A DNA stretch of 64,000 bases, from positions 62,001-126,000 of the forward strand of contig NZ_KE384096.1 in assembly GCF_000423825.1 (NCBI RefSeq), given 5' to 3'. A program made the position numbers and the translations under genes. This document shows positions 1 to 8,780 of this stretch, in pieces (positions within the stretch are counted from its first letter, which is position 1; each line of letters begins with the position of its first letter). The DNA comes from Thermithiobacillus tepidarius DSM 3134 (GTDB taxonomy: Bacteria > Pseudomonadota > Gammaproteobacteria > Acidithiobacillales > Thermithiobacillaceae). A model generated the notes under the pieces. It saw nothing but the letters and a program-made list of their open reading frames with translations. It had not been told where the DNA came from and made no database searches.

Positions 1-1745
1 AGGACACCGGGTTGGACGAGCGGCTGCCGGGCCTGACGGCGGTGCTGTACAAGCCCTTCCGCCACCGCGAGCTCCTGCAGCAGGTGCGCCAGCTGCTGGG
101 GGAGGCGGACGCCGCCTGTCCCGCCTGCCGCGTGCTCGTCGTGGACGACGATCCGGCCAACCTGGAGCTGATCGAACGACGGCTGGAAGTGGAAAACTTC
201 GCCACCGCCCTGGCGGAAACCGGCGCCGCCGCCCTGGAGCGCATCCGGCACGAGCGCTTCGACGCGGTGCTGCTGGACCTGCGCCTGCCCGACATGGATG
301 GCCTTGAAGTGCTGGCCGCCATGCGCGAGCAGAACGGCGATTTTCCGGTGATCGTGATGACGGCGCACGGCTCCGAAGCCATCGCCGTGAAGGCGCTGAC
401 GGCCGGGGCGACGGACTATCTGATCAAGCCGGTCGGCCGCCGCGATCTGGTGGCGGCCCTGCGCAACGCCATCGAAAAGCACCGGCTGCAGCTGGAAAAC
501 CGGCGCATCCAGAAAAATCTCTTCGCCGCCATGCTGGCGCTGCAGCAAAGCCTGCAGACCATCGAGCGCGATCACCGGCGCCTGACCGACCTCCTGGAGA
601 GCGTGGAGGTGGGCGTGCTCATCCTGGACGCGGCGGGGCAGATCGAGCTGCTCAATCCCAAGGGCGCCGAGCTGCTGCGCCTGGGTACGCCGCCGGTGGC
701 GCGCGGCACGCTCTTTTCCGGCATCACCGCCGTGCGCGACGAGCGCGGGGAGGCGATGCCGCTGGAGCAGCTCTTCGCGGTGCCCGGCAGCAAGATCGTC
801 GATGTCGTTTGCTTCTTCGAGTGGGCCGACGGCGTGGAGCGGGCGTTGCTGATGACCGCCAATCCCTTGCTGGACGAGGCCGGCGCCTGCGGCGGACTGA
901 TCATGGTGTTCCGCGACATCACCGAACGCTACGCCCGCAACCGCCGCATCGAGGCCCTGCTGCTCGAGCAGGAGCAGGCCCTCAGAATGGCCGACCAGCG
1001 CCTGCAGCAGGAGGTGGCGGCGACCGCCGTCGCGGCCGAGCACATGAAAAACGACGTGCTTTCCGCCGTGTCCCACGAGCTCAAGACCCCGCTCAGCCTG
1101 ATCGTCGGCTTCGCCTCCCTGCTGGCCGAGGACAGCGACGGCAATCTCACCCCGGCCCAGCGGCAGATGGTGGAGCGCATTCGCATGGGCGCGGACCGGC
1201 TGTCCCAGAAGATCGAGGACCTGCTCGACTATGCCATGCTGACCGGCGGCATGCTCCGGCCGCAGCATGCGCCCGTGCCCCTGGCCGAGGTCGCCCGCGG
1301 CGTGGTCGAGGTCTACGCCGGCCGGGCGCAGGAGCGCGGCGTCTATCTGGGGCTGGACCTGCAGGTGCCGGACGCGCGGGTGCAGGGGGATGCCGCTCTG
1401 GTGCGCAAGATCCTGGACCAGCTCCTGTCCAATGCCGTCAAGTTCATCGGCATCGGCGGCCAGATCATGGTCAGGATCGGCATGTCGCCGGACGGCGCCG
1501 TGGTGCTGGCGGTGGAGGACACCGGCATCGGCATCGATCCCGAGATCCTGCCGCGCATCTTCGACCGCTTCTACCAGGCCGAGGGCCACAGCACCGGCCG
1601 CTTCGGCGGCATGGGGCTGGGCCTGGCGCTGGTGAAAGGCTTCGCGGATCTGATGGGTGCGCGCGTGGAGGCGGAAAGCAAACCCGGCCAGGGCAGCACC
1701 TTCCGGGTCGTTTGGCCGGCCGGGATGGCGCGGGCCGCCGGCTGA
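1..1745 (+). CDS. Hybrid response-regulator/histidine kinase, 5' end outside window
   Basis: This is a cytoplasmic signalling kinase cut by the window edge; the frame is open to base 1, so the real start lies upstream. The first visible residues (VLYKPFRHRELL) are the end of one receiver domain. A second complete receiver follows (VLVVDDDP acidic pocket, phospho-acceptor Asp in VLLDLRLPD, conserved Lys in LIKP), then a PAS-like segment (LESVEVGVLILD onward). Next comes a HisKA domain with the phospho-His in SAVSHELKTPL, and a HATPase with N box (LLSNAVKF), G1 (VEDTGIGI) and G2 (GMGLGLAL). No membrane segment is visible in this part. A terminal hairpin lies 24 bases downstream. The input signal and partner are unknown. 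The family call is firm; the gene identity is not. Confidence 0.9.
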   Translation, partial: DTGLDERLPGLTAVLYKPFRHRELLQQVRQLLGEADAACPACRVLVVDDDPANLELIERRLEVENFATALAETGAAALERIRHERFDAVLLDLRLPDMDGLEVLAAMREQNGDFPVIVMTAHGSEAIAVKALTAGATDYLIKPVGRRDLVAALRNAIEKHRLQLENRRIQKNLFAAMLALQQSLQTIERDHRRLTDLLESVEVGVLILDAAGQIELLNPKGAELLRLGTPPVARGTLFSGITAVRDERGEAMPLEQLFAVPGSKIVDVVCFFEWADGVERALLMTANPLLDEAGACGGLIMVFRDITERYARNRRIEALLLEQEQALRMADQRLQQEVAATAVAAEHMKNDVLSAVSHELKTPLSLIVGFASLLAEDSDGNLTPAQRQMVERIRMGADRLSQKIEDLLDYAMLTGGMLRPQHAPVPLAEVARGVVEVYAGRAQERGVYLGLDLQVPDARVQGDAALVRKILDQLLSNAVKFIGIGGQIMVRIGMSPDGAVVLAVEDTGIGIDPEILPRIFDRFYQAEGHSTGRFGGMGLGLALVKGFADLMGARVEAESKPGQGSTFRVVWPAGMARAAG

Positions 1746-1768
1746 GGGCAAAGCCAGCCACCAAGCAT

Positions 1769-1790
1769 GGCGGGGGCCGAAGCCCCCGCC
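1769..1790. terminator. Terminator-like hairpin between convergent genes
   Basis: A perfect 9-bp stem (GGCGGGGGC / GCCCCCGCC) closes a 4-base loop that reads TTCG on the minus strand, a very stable tetraloop. It lies between the 3' ends of the hybrid kinase (+) and the small minus-strand gene. There is no T run on either side, so it may act as an mRNA 3'-end stabiliser or a Rho-assisted stop rather than a classic intrinsic terminator. Confidence 0.5.
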
Positions 1791-1803
1791 TGTGCATGCG
1801 CCT

Positions 1804-2037
1804 TTACAGGCCGATCAGTTCGGCGTGCCTGCCGGATTGGACGATACGGCCCAGGATCTCCCCGGACGTGATGCAGTCGGGGTTGTACGCGACCAGCATG
1901 AGATGCGGCCTGGCCGCCGGGAAATGCGCACTGATGATGCCGTCATCCGCGCGCAACATGTCCTCGAGCCGCTCCAACTCCTCGCGGCCCAGCAACTCAT
2001 CCACATGCAACATGATGTCTGCCAACGGGATGTTCAT
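1804..2037 (-). CDS. Small HMA-fold-like protein, function unknown
   Basis: A 77-residue protein. The start is fixed at the ATG by an AGGAGG 8 bases upstream; a GTG three codons earlier would abut the ribosome site and is unlikely. The layout (acidic N-terminal helix, then a stretch ending VAYNPDCITSGEIL and a final helix GRIVQSGRHAELIGL) resembles the ferredoxin-like fold of heavy-metal-associated domains. The CxxC metal site is absent, so copper transport should not be assumed. It stands alone on the minus strand, convergent with the hybrid kinase. The fold suggestion is an inference from pattern only. Confidence 0.6.
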   Translation of the reverse strand: MNIPLADIMLHVDELLGREELERLEDMLRADDGIISAHFPAARPHLMLVAYNPDCITSGEILGRIVQSGRHAELIGL

Positions 2038-2162
2038 GGCGATCACCTCCTGAGGCAGCCGTTTGGCTTACCCCTTACGTTGGACAGCGGGGGAGGAGAG
2101 GGGTTCGCAATGGGACAATGCCGCTTTCGCCATGGGCGCGACGTCCGCGCCATAACCCTTGC

Positions 2163-2188
2163 GTAGGAGCGGGCAAGCCCGCTGCTAC
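2163..2188 (+). repeat. REP-type palindromic repeat (unit 1)
   Basis: GTAGGAGCGGGCAAGCCCGC followed by TGCTAC. It has the same head (GTAGGAGCG) and imperfect palindrome as eight further copies in this window. It lies in the gap between two minus-strand genes and resembles Pseudomonas-type REP elements. Confidence 0.75.
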
Positions 2189-2217
2189 GGGGAGACGCCC
2201 AGCCCGGCGCCCGCTTC

Positions 2218-2523
2218 TCAAACGATCGATTGCAGCTTGTTGCGGATGTGGATCAGCTTTTCCGGCTCGCCTTGAAGGCCGGAGAGGAGGGCGGTGAATT
2301 CGTTGTTGGCTTCGGCGATGACCTTCAGCAACTGGGTGGGGGGGAGTTCGTAGAGGCCGGAAAAGGCCTCGCTGGTGTAAATGGTGTGCCGCACCTTGTA
2401 ATAGGCCAGCTCAAGCACCAGCAGCTTGGCGCATTCCACCAGTTCCTCGTGGCTGCACTGCTGGATGGCTTGATTGAGCCGGTCATTCAGTTCCTTCAGC
2501 TTTTCCAGGTCGACGCTAGACAT
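2218..2523 (-). CDS. Hypothetical protein, 101 aa, all-helical
   Basis: I do not recognise this family. The 101-residue product is rich in Leu, Glu and Lys and looks mainly helical, with an N-terminal heptad-like segment (LEKLKELNDRLNQAI) and an aromatic centre (LAYYKVRH, YTSEAFSGLYEL). There is no signal peptide or membrane segment, so it is probably cytosolic. An AAGGA ribosome site lies 7-8 bases ahead of the ATG. It sits downstream of the ABC exporter on the same strand, 108 bases away, so co-transcription is possible. Codon use matches the neighbours, supporting a real gene. Confidence 0.7.
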   Translation of the reverse strand: MSSVDLEKLKELNDRLNQAIQQCSHEELVECAKLLVLELAYYKVRHTIYTSEAFSGLYELPPTQLLKVIAEANNEFTALLSGLQGEPEKLIHIRNKLQSIV

Positions 2524-2631
2524 AAATTGTCCTTGCCCGTGTAAAAACGATGCCGATCCTAATCGCTAAGATTGCGAAAGCGGGGTTTAGTTCAGGCCGC
2601 CGAGTTCGGCGAAAAGTGGCGGAAGCGGTGA

Positions 2632-4383
2632 TCAACCGATGAATTGCAGCGATGCCAGGCGGGCATAGAGACCGCCCTGGGCCAGCAGCTCCTCGTGGCT
2701 GCCGACGGCGCTGACCCGGCCGGCTTCCAGCACCACGATGCGGTGCGCCTGCTTCACCGTGGCCAGCCGGTGCGCCACCACCAGGGTGCTGCGGCCCTGC
2801 ATCAGGTGCTGCAGGGCTTCCTGGACCAGCCGCTCGTTCTCCGCGTCCAGGGCGCTGGTGGCCTCGTCCAGCAGCAGGATGCGCGGGTCGCGCAGCAGGG
2901 CGCGGGCGATGGCGATGCGCTGCTTTTGGCCGCCGGACAGGGTGACGCCCTTTTCGCCCAGGTAGGTGTCGAAGCCGTCCGGCAGGCGGTCCAGGAACTC
3001 GGCGGCGCGGGCGGCTTCGGCGGCGGCGCGCACGGCCGCGTCCGAGGCATCGGGCCGGCCGATGCGGATGTTGTCCCAGGCGTTGGCTGCGAAGATGACG
3101 GGATCCTGGGGCACGATGGCCAGCAGCGAGCGCAGGTCGGCCAGCCGCAGGCGCCGGATGGAGACGCCGTCGATGCGGATGTCGCCGGCCTGCGGGTCGT
3201 AGTAGCGCAGCAGCAGTTGCAGCACAGTGCTCTTGCCCGCCCCGGACGGCCCCACCAGGGCCACGGTCTCGCCGGCGGCCACGTGCAGGCTCAGATCGTC
3301 GAGGGCGCAGGCCTCCGGCCGCAGGGGGTAGGCGAAGCGCACGTGCTCGAAGACGATCTCGCCGCGGCCCGCCGGCAGCGGCTGGGGCGCGGCGGGCTCC
3401 GGCACCTGCGGCCGCTCGCCGAGCAGCTCGAAGAGCCGCTCGGTGGCTCCCGCCGCCTGCTGCAGGCTGCCCCACACCTCGCCCAGAGCGGCCACCGACA
3501 CGGTGGCGAAGAAGGCGTACATGAGAAAGGCGGTGAGCGCGCCCGTGCTCAGGCGGCCGGCCTGCACGTCCGTGCCGCCGACCCAGACCACCGCGCCGAT
3601 GGCGGCGAAAACCAGCACGCCGACCACCACCATGGTCAGGGCGCGCACCAGGATGCGGCGCACGCCGCTGGCAAAGCCCTCGGCCACGGTGGCCTGGTAG
3701 CGATCGCGCACCGCCGCCTGTCGGTTGTAGGCCTGCACCGTGCGGATGGCGTTGAGGCTCTCCTCGATCTGGGCGCCGATGTCGGCCACGCGGTCCTGCA
3801 CCTGGCGGCTCAGGCGCCGCACCGTGCGTCCCATGGCCATGGCGCTGAAGACGATGGCCGGCACGGCGATGAAGCTCAAGCCGGCCAGCCGGGCATTAGT
3901 GTAGAACATGAGGATGATGCAGCCGACCAGCGTCACCAGGCTGCGCAGGGCGATGGACACGGACGAGGTCACCACCGATTCCAGGGTGGCCACGTCGCTG
4001 GTCAGCCGCGCGATGATCTCGCCGGTGCGCCGGGTCTCGAAGAAAGCCGGCGACAGGCCGATCACGTGGGCAAAGACCGCGCTGCGGATGTCGGCGACGA
4101 TCCGCTCGCCGGTCCAGGTCACCAAGGCGTAGCGCGCGGCGGTGGCCAGCATCATGAGCACGCCGAGCCCGACCAGCACCAGGGTGGCCTGGCGCAGGGC
4201 CTGGGGCGAGGCGAAGGCGTGGTCCACGAACCAGCGCACCCCCTGGGGCAGGGCGAGGCTGGTGCCGGCCGCCACCAGCATGGCCAGCAGAAACCACGCC
4301 ACCTTGGCCCGGTGCGGCAGCAGGAAGCGGCCCACCTGCAGGAAGATGCGGAAATTTTTCGATTTGGCTCTGGCGGCGCTCAT
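2632..4383 (-). CDS. MsbA-like ABC exporter (fused permease and ATPase)
   Basis: An inner-membrane half-transporter of 583 residues, probably acting as a homodimer to export a lipid or drug-like substrate. The N-terminal half (about 1-310) is an ABC type-1 transmembrane domain with about six helices. The C-terminal half carries Walker A (GPSGAGKST), Q-loop (VPQDPVIF), signature (LSGGQKQR), Walker B (ILLLDEATSALD) and switch His (VVAHRLATV). Length and order match the MsbA-related family. It is divergent from the SprT-like gene with 79 bases between them. The substrate cannot be told from sequence: no lipid A genes such as lpxK are nearby, so true MsbA is not implied. Confidence 0.9.
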   Translation of the reverse strand: MSAARAKSKNFRIFLQVGRFLLPHRAKVAWFLLAMLVAAGTSLALPQGVRWFVDHAFASPQALRQATLVLVGLGVLMMLATAARYALVTWTGERIVADIRSAVFAHVIGLSPAFFETRRTGEIIARLTSDVATLESVVTSSVSIALRSLVTLVGCIILMFYTNARLAGLSFIAVPAIVFSAMAMGRTVRRLSRQVQDRVADIGAQIEESLNAIRTVQAYNRQAAVRDRYQATVAEGFASGVRRILVRALTMVVVGVLVFAAIGAVVWVGGTDVQAGRLSTGALTAFLMYAFFATVSVAALGEVWGSLQQAAGATERLFELLGERPQVPEPAAPQPLPAGRGEIVFEHVRFAYPLRPEACALDDLSLHVAAGETVALVGPSGAGKSTVLQLLLRYYDPQAGDIRIDGVSIRRLRLADLRSLLAIVPQDPVIFAANAWDNIRIGRPDASDAAVRAAAEAARAAEFLDRLPDGFDTYLGEKGVTLSGGQKQRIAIARALLRDPRILLLDEATSALDAENERLVQEALQHLMQGRSTLVVAHRLATVKQAHRIVVLEAGRVSAVGSHEELLAQGGLYARLASLQFIG

Positions 4384-4462
4384 GCTTGCCCCGCGGCGTT
4401 CGGCAAGGGATCATCGGGTTTTCGATGTTGGGCTACTATCCCGGTTCAAGAGCACGGATGCA

Positions 4463-4939
4463 ATGACAGAAACACAACTGCAGGCCGCCGTCGCGGCCCG
4501 GATCCAGGAGCTGTGCACCACCTTCGGCATCCGCCCGCCCAGCGTGTCCCTGGACTTGACGGGCGCCACCGCCGGCCAGGCCCTCTGGCCCGCCAACCAC
4601 ATCCGTCTGAACGAAGTGCTGCTGCGGGAAAACCTCGCCGCCTTCCTGGCGGAAGTCATTCCCCACGAGCTTTGCCATCTCTGGCAGCGGCAACTGGGGA
4701 AGACAGATCGTCCGCACGGACGGGTGTGGCAGGCGCTGATGCGGCGCATGGGCGTCGAGCCGCGGCGCTGCCACCGCTTCGACCTCGCCAGCGCGCGCAC
4801 CCGCCGCCTGCGGCACTTTGCCTATGCCTGCGCCTGCGGCCCGCAATCGTTGAGTTCCCGGCGGCACAATAAGGCCCAGCGCGGCGAAGCGCTTTACCGT
4901 TGCCGGCGCTGCGGCCAGACGCTGGTCCGTGCCCCCTGA
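4463..4939 (+). CDS. SprT-like zinc metalloprotease-fold protein
   Basis: A 158-residue protein with the SprT layout. The HELCHLW zinc motif is at His68-Glu69-His72, with a further His in PHGRVW and a C-terminal zinc-ribbon-like part (CACG ... CRRCGQ). SprT/Spartan relatives degrade DNA-protein crosslinks in eukaryotes; the bacterial role is poorly known. I chose the ATG at 4463 because the much longer open frame upstream runs antisense through the ABC transporter. It lies between that transporter and a PAS kinase with no obvious operon partner. Family call confident, function not. Confidence 0.8.
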   Translation: MTETQLQAAVAARIQELCTTFGIRPPSVSLDLTGATAGQALWPANHIRLNEVLLRENLAAFLAEVIPHELCHLWQRQLGKTDRPHGRVWQALMRRMGVEPRRCHRFDLASARTRRLRHFAYACACGPQSLSSRRHNKAQRGEALYRCRRCGQTLVRAP

Positions 4940-5025
4940 CCAAGGGCCCGGGCAGAGCGGCCTGAACCCGGGTACGCTGGCGGGCGTCTAAAATAGTAAA
5001 TAAATCACATCTTAAGGGATGCCGC

Positions 5026-7143
5026 TTGCTCACGCACACCCCGCCCGCCACCCAGGCGCTGGCCTCGTCCTTCCGCTGGCTGGCCGGCCTGCTGCTGCTC
5101 TTCGCCGCGCTCTACGGCGCCTACGCATGGCACGTGGAACAGCAGGAGGAACAGACCCGCCTGCGGCAGCTCAGCGACTTTGCCGCCCGCTCGGCGGACC
5201 AGTTTTTCGATCATTATGCCAGCGGCCTTTACCTGCTCGGTCGCGAACTGCAGGACGCGGGCGCGCCGGCCGACTTGGCGCATACGCGCGCTTTGCTGCT
5301 GCGTTTTCAGCAAGCCAACCCGGATCTCCTTGCCGTGCACCTCATTGCACCGGATGGCCGCATTGCCGCTTCCATCAGCCTGGCGCCGGGCCAGCCGTCC
5401 CCCGATCTGCGCGCCGTGCGTCGCTATTGGCCGCATTTTCAGTCCACCCTGGCCGGACAGGGGCTGAACGTCCTGCCGCCCCTGCAGGGCCCGCTCACCC
5501 GGCAGTGGGTCATTCCCTTGCAATATCCGGTGCGCGATGCCCGGGGCCGGGTGCAGTTCGTCCTGTCCGCCACGCTGCCGCTGGACAACCAGCAGGCCAT
5601 CTGGCGCACCCTGGCGCTGCCGCCCGGCACCGTCATTGGCCTCGTGCGGCAGGACGGCTTTTTCCAGAGCTTGTGGCCCAGCGCCTGGGACCCGGTCCGC
5701 ACCTACTCGCGCCCGGCCGATTGCCCGGTGGCCCACGCCCTGCGGGATGAGCCCAGGCGCAAAAGCGGGATCTACAGCGGGCAGGCCGACGCCTGCGGTC
5801 CGGACAAGCGGCTGGGCGCCTACCATCGCCTGGCGCAATATCCATTCGCCGCCTTCGTGTCCATTCCCTACGGTTTCGTGCAGCGCGCCTGGCTGTCGCA
5901 TATCCAGGTGCCCTTCGGCCTGCTGCTGTTCCTGGGCCTGGGCGGCTACATCGTCTATCGCCTCGGTCTGCGCTGGCAGCGGGCCTCCGAGCGGGAGCGC
6001 AAGCGCGCCGAGGATCTGACCACCCGGCTTGGCCGCATCATCGACAGCGTCTTCAACGAGATTTATACCTTCGATGCCCAGTCGCTGCGTTTCGTGCAGG
6101 TGAGCCAAGGGGCATTGCATAATCTCGGCTACTCCATGGAAGAGCTGCGCCGCATGACGCCGGTGGACCTGCACCCGATCAGCCGGGAGGAGTTCGAGGC
6201 TTTGATCGAACCGCTGCGCAGCGGCAGACAGCAACAGGTGGTCTTCGAATCCGTGCACCGGCGCAAGGACGGCAGTCTCTACCCCGTGGAGGTTCGGCTG
6301 CAACTCTCCGCCGAGGAATCGCCGCCCGTCTTCGTTGCCATCCACGAGGACATCAGCGAGCGCCAGCGGGCCAAGGCCGAACGCCGCCAGGCGGAAGCGG
6401 AGATTCGGCAGCTCAATGCGGAGCTGGAGCGGCGGGTGGCGGAGCGCACCGCCGAGCTCAGTGCCGTGAACCAGGAGCTGGAGTCCTTCAGCTACTCGGT
6501 GTCCCATGACCTGCGCGCGCCGCTGCGCGGCATCGACGGCTTCAGCCGCGCGGTGCTGGAGGATTGCGGCGATATCCTGAGCGACTCCTGCCGGCAGGAT
6601 CTGGAGCGCGTGCGCGCCGCCAGCCAGCGCATGGCGCAATTGATCGACGATCTCTTGCAATTGGCCCAGGCCACCCGTGGCGAGCTGCGTCGGGAACCGG
6701 TCAACCTCAGCGACCTGGCGCGCCGCATCGCCACAAACCTGTATGCGTCCGAACCGGAGCGCGAAGTGGAATTTCACGTCGCTCCCGATGTGATCGCCCG
6801 CGGCGACCCGCGCCTGCTGCAGGTGGTATTGGAAAACCTCTTGGGCAATGCTTGGAAGTTCACCGGTAAGCACGCCAATGCGCGCATCGAGTTCGGCGCT
6901 TTCGCGCAGGACGGGCAGACCGTCTATTTCGTGCGCGACAACGGCGCCGGCTTCGACATGGCCTATGCCGGCAAGCTCTTCGGCGCTTTCCAGCGCCTGC
7001 ACGGCGCCAGCGAATTCGAGGGCACCGGCGTCGGCCTGGCCATCGTGCAGCGCATCATCCGCCGCCACGGCGGCCGCATCTGGGCGGAAAGCACGGTGGG
7101 ACAGGGCGCCACCTTCTGCTTCACCTTGGGAGGCGCGGGCTGA
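5026..7143 (+). CDS. Membrane-bound PAS histidine kinase (phytochrome-type HK core)
   Basis: A 705-residue inner-membrane sensor. It has a TM helix at about 15-35, a periplasmic sensing region of about 250 residues, a second TM ([17 protein letters not shown]), one PAS domain ([11 protein letters not shown] ... EDISERQ) and a coiled linker. The HisKA box is [15 protein letters not shown] with phospho-His494, and the HATPase shows VRDNGAGFD and GTGVGLAIV. This kinase core is the type found in cyanobacterial Cph1-like kinases, but there is no GAF/PHY chromophore module, so it is not a photoreceptor. The start is TTG with AAGGG 7 bases upstream; an ATG at 5019 is in another frame. The likely partner is the single-domain regulator at 7616-8026. 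Confidence 0.88.
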   Translation: MLTHTPPATQALASSFRWLAGLLLLFAALYGAYAWHVEQQEEQTRLRQLSDFAARSADQFFDHYASGLYLLGRELQDAGAPADLAHTRALLLRFQQANPDLLAVHLIAPDGRIAASISLAPGQPSPDLRAVRRYWPHFQSTLAGQGLNVLPPLQGPLTRQWVIPLQYPVRDARGRVQFVLSATLPLDNQQAIWRTLALPPGTVIGLVRQDGFFQSLWPSAWDPVRTYSRPADCPVAHALRDEPRRKSGIYSGQADACGPDKRLGAYHRLAQYPFAAFVSIPYGFVQRAWLSHIQVPFGLLLFLGLGGYIVYRLGLRWQRASERERKRAEDLTTRLGRIIDSVFNEIYTFDAQSLRFVQVSQGALHNLGYSMEELRRMTPVDLHPISREEFEALIEPLRSGRQQQVVFESVHRRKDGSLYPVEVRLQLSAEESPPVFVAIHEDISERQRAKAERRQAEAEIRQLNAELERRVAERTAELSAVNQELESFSYSVSHDLRAPLRGIDGFSRAVLEDCGDILSDSCRQDLERVRAASQRMAQLIDDLLQLAQATRGELRREPVNLSDLARRIATNLYASEPEREVEFHVAPDVIARGDPRLLQVVLENLLGNAWKFTGKHANARIEFGAFAQDGQTVYFVRDNGAGFDMAYAGKLFGAFQRLHGASEFEGTGVGLAIVQRIIRRHGGRIWAESTVGQGATFCFTLGGAG

Positions 7144-7174
7144 CCCGCGATAGCAGAGGCCAGCCGCTGAAGCG

Positions 7175-7198
7175 GATCGCGGGCCAACCCGCGCCTAC
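7175..7198 (-). repeat. REP-type palindromic repeat (unit 2)
   Basis: GATCGCGGGCCAACCCGCGC then CTAC: a degenerate, inverted copy of the GTAGGAGCG family. It lies 30 bases after the stop of the sensor kinase, the typical position of REP elements. Confidence 0.6.
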
Positions 7199-7271
7199 GA
7201 CCGGACGCCGCAACGGGGTGGGGACGCACGGCTGGCTCAATGACCCGGGCGCTGCATCCGGGTGCGAACCC

Positions 7272-7502
7272 TCACTTGTCGTCGGGCTGGCGTTCCTGCA
7301 GTATGGCGTTTTCGGCGGTGTCCGCGCTCGCATCCGTGCCGGGCGCATCCTGCCCGGTGTAATGGAAATCGGATGCCAGCAAGCCGCGCTGCACCGCAAC
7401 GCGGGCCATATCCCCGGCTGTCGCGCCTTTTCTGCGCCGCCCCTGGCTTTGCCGACGCTTTCTACGTAGGAAAATCACCTGTTTTCCATCGGGATGCCGC
7501 AT
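7272..7502 (-). CDS. Doubtful small ORF, 76 aa
   Basis: This is the only open frame worth naming in the 470-base gap between the sensor kinase and the response regulator. It would encode a very basic N-terminus (LRRKRRQSQGRRRK) and an acidic C-terminus (DASADTAENAI). An internal Met (MARVAVQRGLL) could be the true start. No ribosome site is clear at either. G+C at third positions rises only in the second half. No family is recognised and it may not be a gene. The rest of the gap holds a REP unit and nothing else I can name. Confidence 0.25.
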   Translation of the reverse strand: MRHPDGKQVIFLRRKRRQSQGRRRKGATAGDMARVAVQRGLLASDFHYTGQDAPGTDASADTAENAILQERQPDDK

Positions 7503-7615
7503 CCCGGCTTGAAGTAGGAACGAGCAATCCTAGCAGCGCCTCACCGGCAGGGATTGAGCAAAAGGTAGGATGCGGGAGGCCGGCGCAGGGCACGGAGCCA
7601 AGCATATCCTGCGCG

Positions 7616-8026
7616 TCAGATTTCCAGGCCCAGTTGCCGCAGGGCGTCCGACAGTTGCGCCGGGTTCACCGGCTTGCATACATAGCTGCTGGCGCCCGAG
7701 GCGAAGCTTTCTACCCGCTTCCAGTCCGCTTCGCAGGTGGTCAGCACCACCACCGGCAAGGTGCGGGTGCGCGCGTCGGCCCGCAACCGCTGCAACAGCT
7801 CGAAACCATTCACGCGGGGCAAATTCAGATCCAGCAGCATCACTTGCGGCAGCTCGGCGGGCTGGCGCTGGGCGTACTGGCCGGCACCGAAGAGATAGTC
7901 CAGTGCCTCCACGCCATCGCGCACCACCACGACCTGTTGTCCTGCGCAGAGCTTTTTCAAGGTGCGCAGGGTCAGCGCCTCGTCATCGGGGTTGTCTTCC
8001 ACCAGGAGGAGTGTTTGCACCCGCAT
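7616..8026 (-). CDS. Single-domain response regulator, Rcp1-like
   Basis: A 136-residue stand-alone receiver. It has the acidic pocket VEDNPDDE, phospho-acceptor Asp66 in MLLDLNLP, Thr in VVLTT and Lys118 in VCKPVNP. The wording VEDNPDD, VRDGVEALDYLF and LPRVNGFELL is typical of Rcp1-type regulators that serve Cph1-like kinases. There is no output domain, so it likely acts by protein contact or phosphotransfer. Start: ATG at 8026 with GGAGG 6 bases upstream; the open frame extends further but has no support. Convergent with the PAS kinase at 5026-7143, the most likely donor. Confidence 0.88.
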   Translation of the reverse strand: MRVQTLLLVEDNPDDEALTLRTLKKLCAGQQVVVVRDGVEALDYLFGAGQYAQRQPAELPQVMLLDLNLPRVNGFELLQRLRADARTRTLPVVVLTTCEADWKRVESFASGASSYVCKPVNPAQLSDALRQLGLEI

Positions 8027-8233
8027 GGCGTGCCTCCGCTTGCTGCTCGTGCCTGAAGTGACCGGACCTGTCGCGGCCCCGCTCCTTCGGAACCGGGTAA
8101 ACCATGAAGTATACAGCGGGCTTTCGTGCCAGGAGAACTGCACGAAAGTAGGGGTGACTCGGGACCGGGTTCATGATCCAGTCAACGATTCGGTCGGCGT
8201 TTGGTTAACCGTCGGGCAGGCAAGGGCGGAAAG

Positions 8234-8269
8234 AAAAAACGGCCTGGATCGCGGAGTCCAGGCCGTTTT
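8234..8269 (-). terminator. Intrinsic terminator of the tRNA operon
   Basis: Read on the minus strand: a stem of 10 G/C-rich base pairs (ACGGCCTGGA / TCCAGGCCGT) extended by A/T pairs, then a run of six T and TCTTT-like bases. It lies directly after tRNA-Lys, the last tRNA of the minus-strand operon. Confidence 0.92.
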
Positions 8270-8275
8270 CTTGTT

Positions 8276-8351
8276 TGGTGGGCCGTGTAGGAATCGAACC
8301 TACAACCAACGGATTAAGAGTCCGCTGCTCTACCAATTGAGCTAACGGCCC
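8276..8351 (-). tRNA. tRNA-Lys (anticodon CTT)
   Basis: A 76-base cloverleaf with CCA encoded. Acceptor stem GGGCCGT/ACGGCCC, D-loop TAGCTCAATTGGTAGAGC, anticodon loop ACTCTTAA giving CTT, and T-loop GGTTCGATTCC. Last gene of a four-tRNA operon. Confidence 0.97.
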
Positions 8352-8390
8352 GTGGGCGGATACTATAGCAAATCCATCCGCCAAGGTGAA

Positions 8391-8467
8391 TGGGGTGGCT
8401 GATGGGGCTCGAACCCACGACGACCGGAATCACAATCCGGGGCTCTACCGACTGAGCTACAGCCACC
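8391..8467 (-). tRNA. tRNA-His (anticodon GTG)
   Basis: A 77-base tRNA with the extra 5' G (G-1) facing discriminator C73, the hallmark of tRNA-His. The anticodon loop reads TTGTGAT. CCA is encoded. Third in the operon. Confidence 0.97.
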
Positions 8468-8491
8468 ATTGAAACCTCTACCTATCGGGAA

Positions 8492-8568
8492 TGGCGCGCC
8501 CGGCAGGAATCGAACCTGCAACCTACGGCTTAGAAGGCCGTTGCTCTATCCGGTTGAGCTACGGGCGC
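8492..8568 (-). tRNA. tRNA-Arg (anticodon TCT)
   Basis: A 77-base tRNA with acceptor stem GCGCCCG/CGGGCGC and an anticodon loop reading CTTCTAA, giving TCT, the decoder of rare AGA/AGG codons. CCA is encoded. Second in the operon. Confidence 0.96.
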
Positions 8569-8635
8569 CCGTGGCAACCAGCATACATCAAACCGGATTT
8601 CGCCTGCCAGCCTTCGCCGCAACCTGATTGCATGG

Positions 8636-8712
<77 letters not shown>

Positions 8713-8725
8713 CGTAAGGCCGAGC

Positions 8726-8754
8726 AATATACCCCAGTTTCGGCGGCAGGTCAA
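8726..8754 (-). promoter_or_regulatory. Sigma-70 promoter of the tRNA operon
   Basis: On the minus strand: -35 TTGACC (8754-8749), a 17-base spacer, then -10 TATATT (8731-8726). A GC-rich discriminator (GCTCGGCC) follows, about 14 bases before tRNA-Pro. GC-rich discriminators are typical of stringently controlled stable-RNA promoters. The promoter sits between the tRNAs and the YtxH-like gene, which ends at 8781. Confidence 0.82.
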
Positions 8755-8780
8755 TCAGGCGGGCACGGTTCGCCCTGCCG

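Noticed and set aside
7272-7502. A firm gene in the gap between kinase and regulator
   Set aside because: Listed only as doubtful: no ribosome site, no family and uneven third-position G+C.
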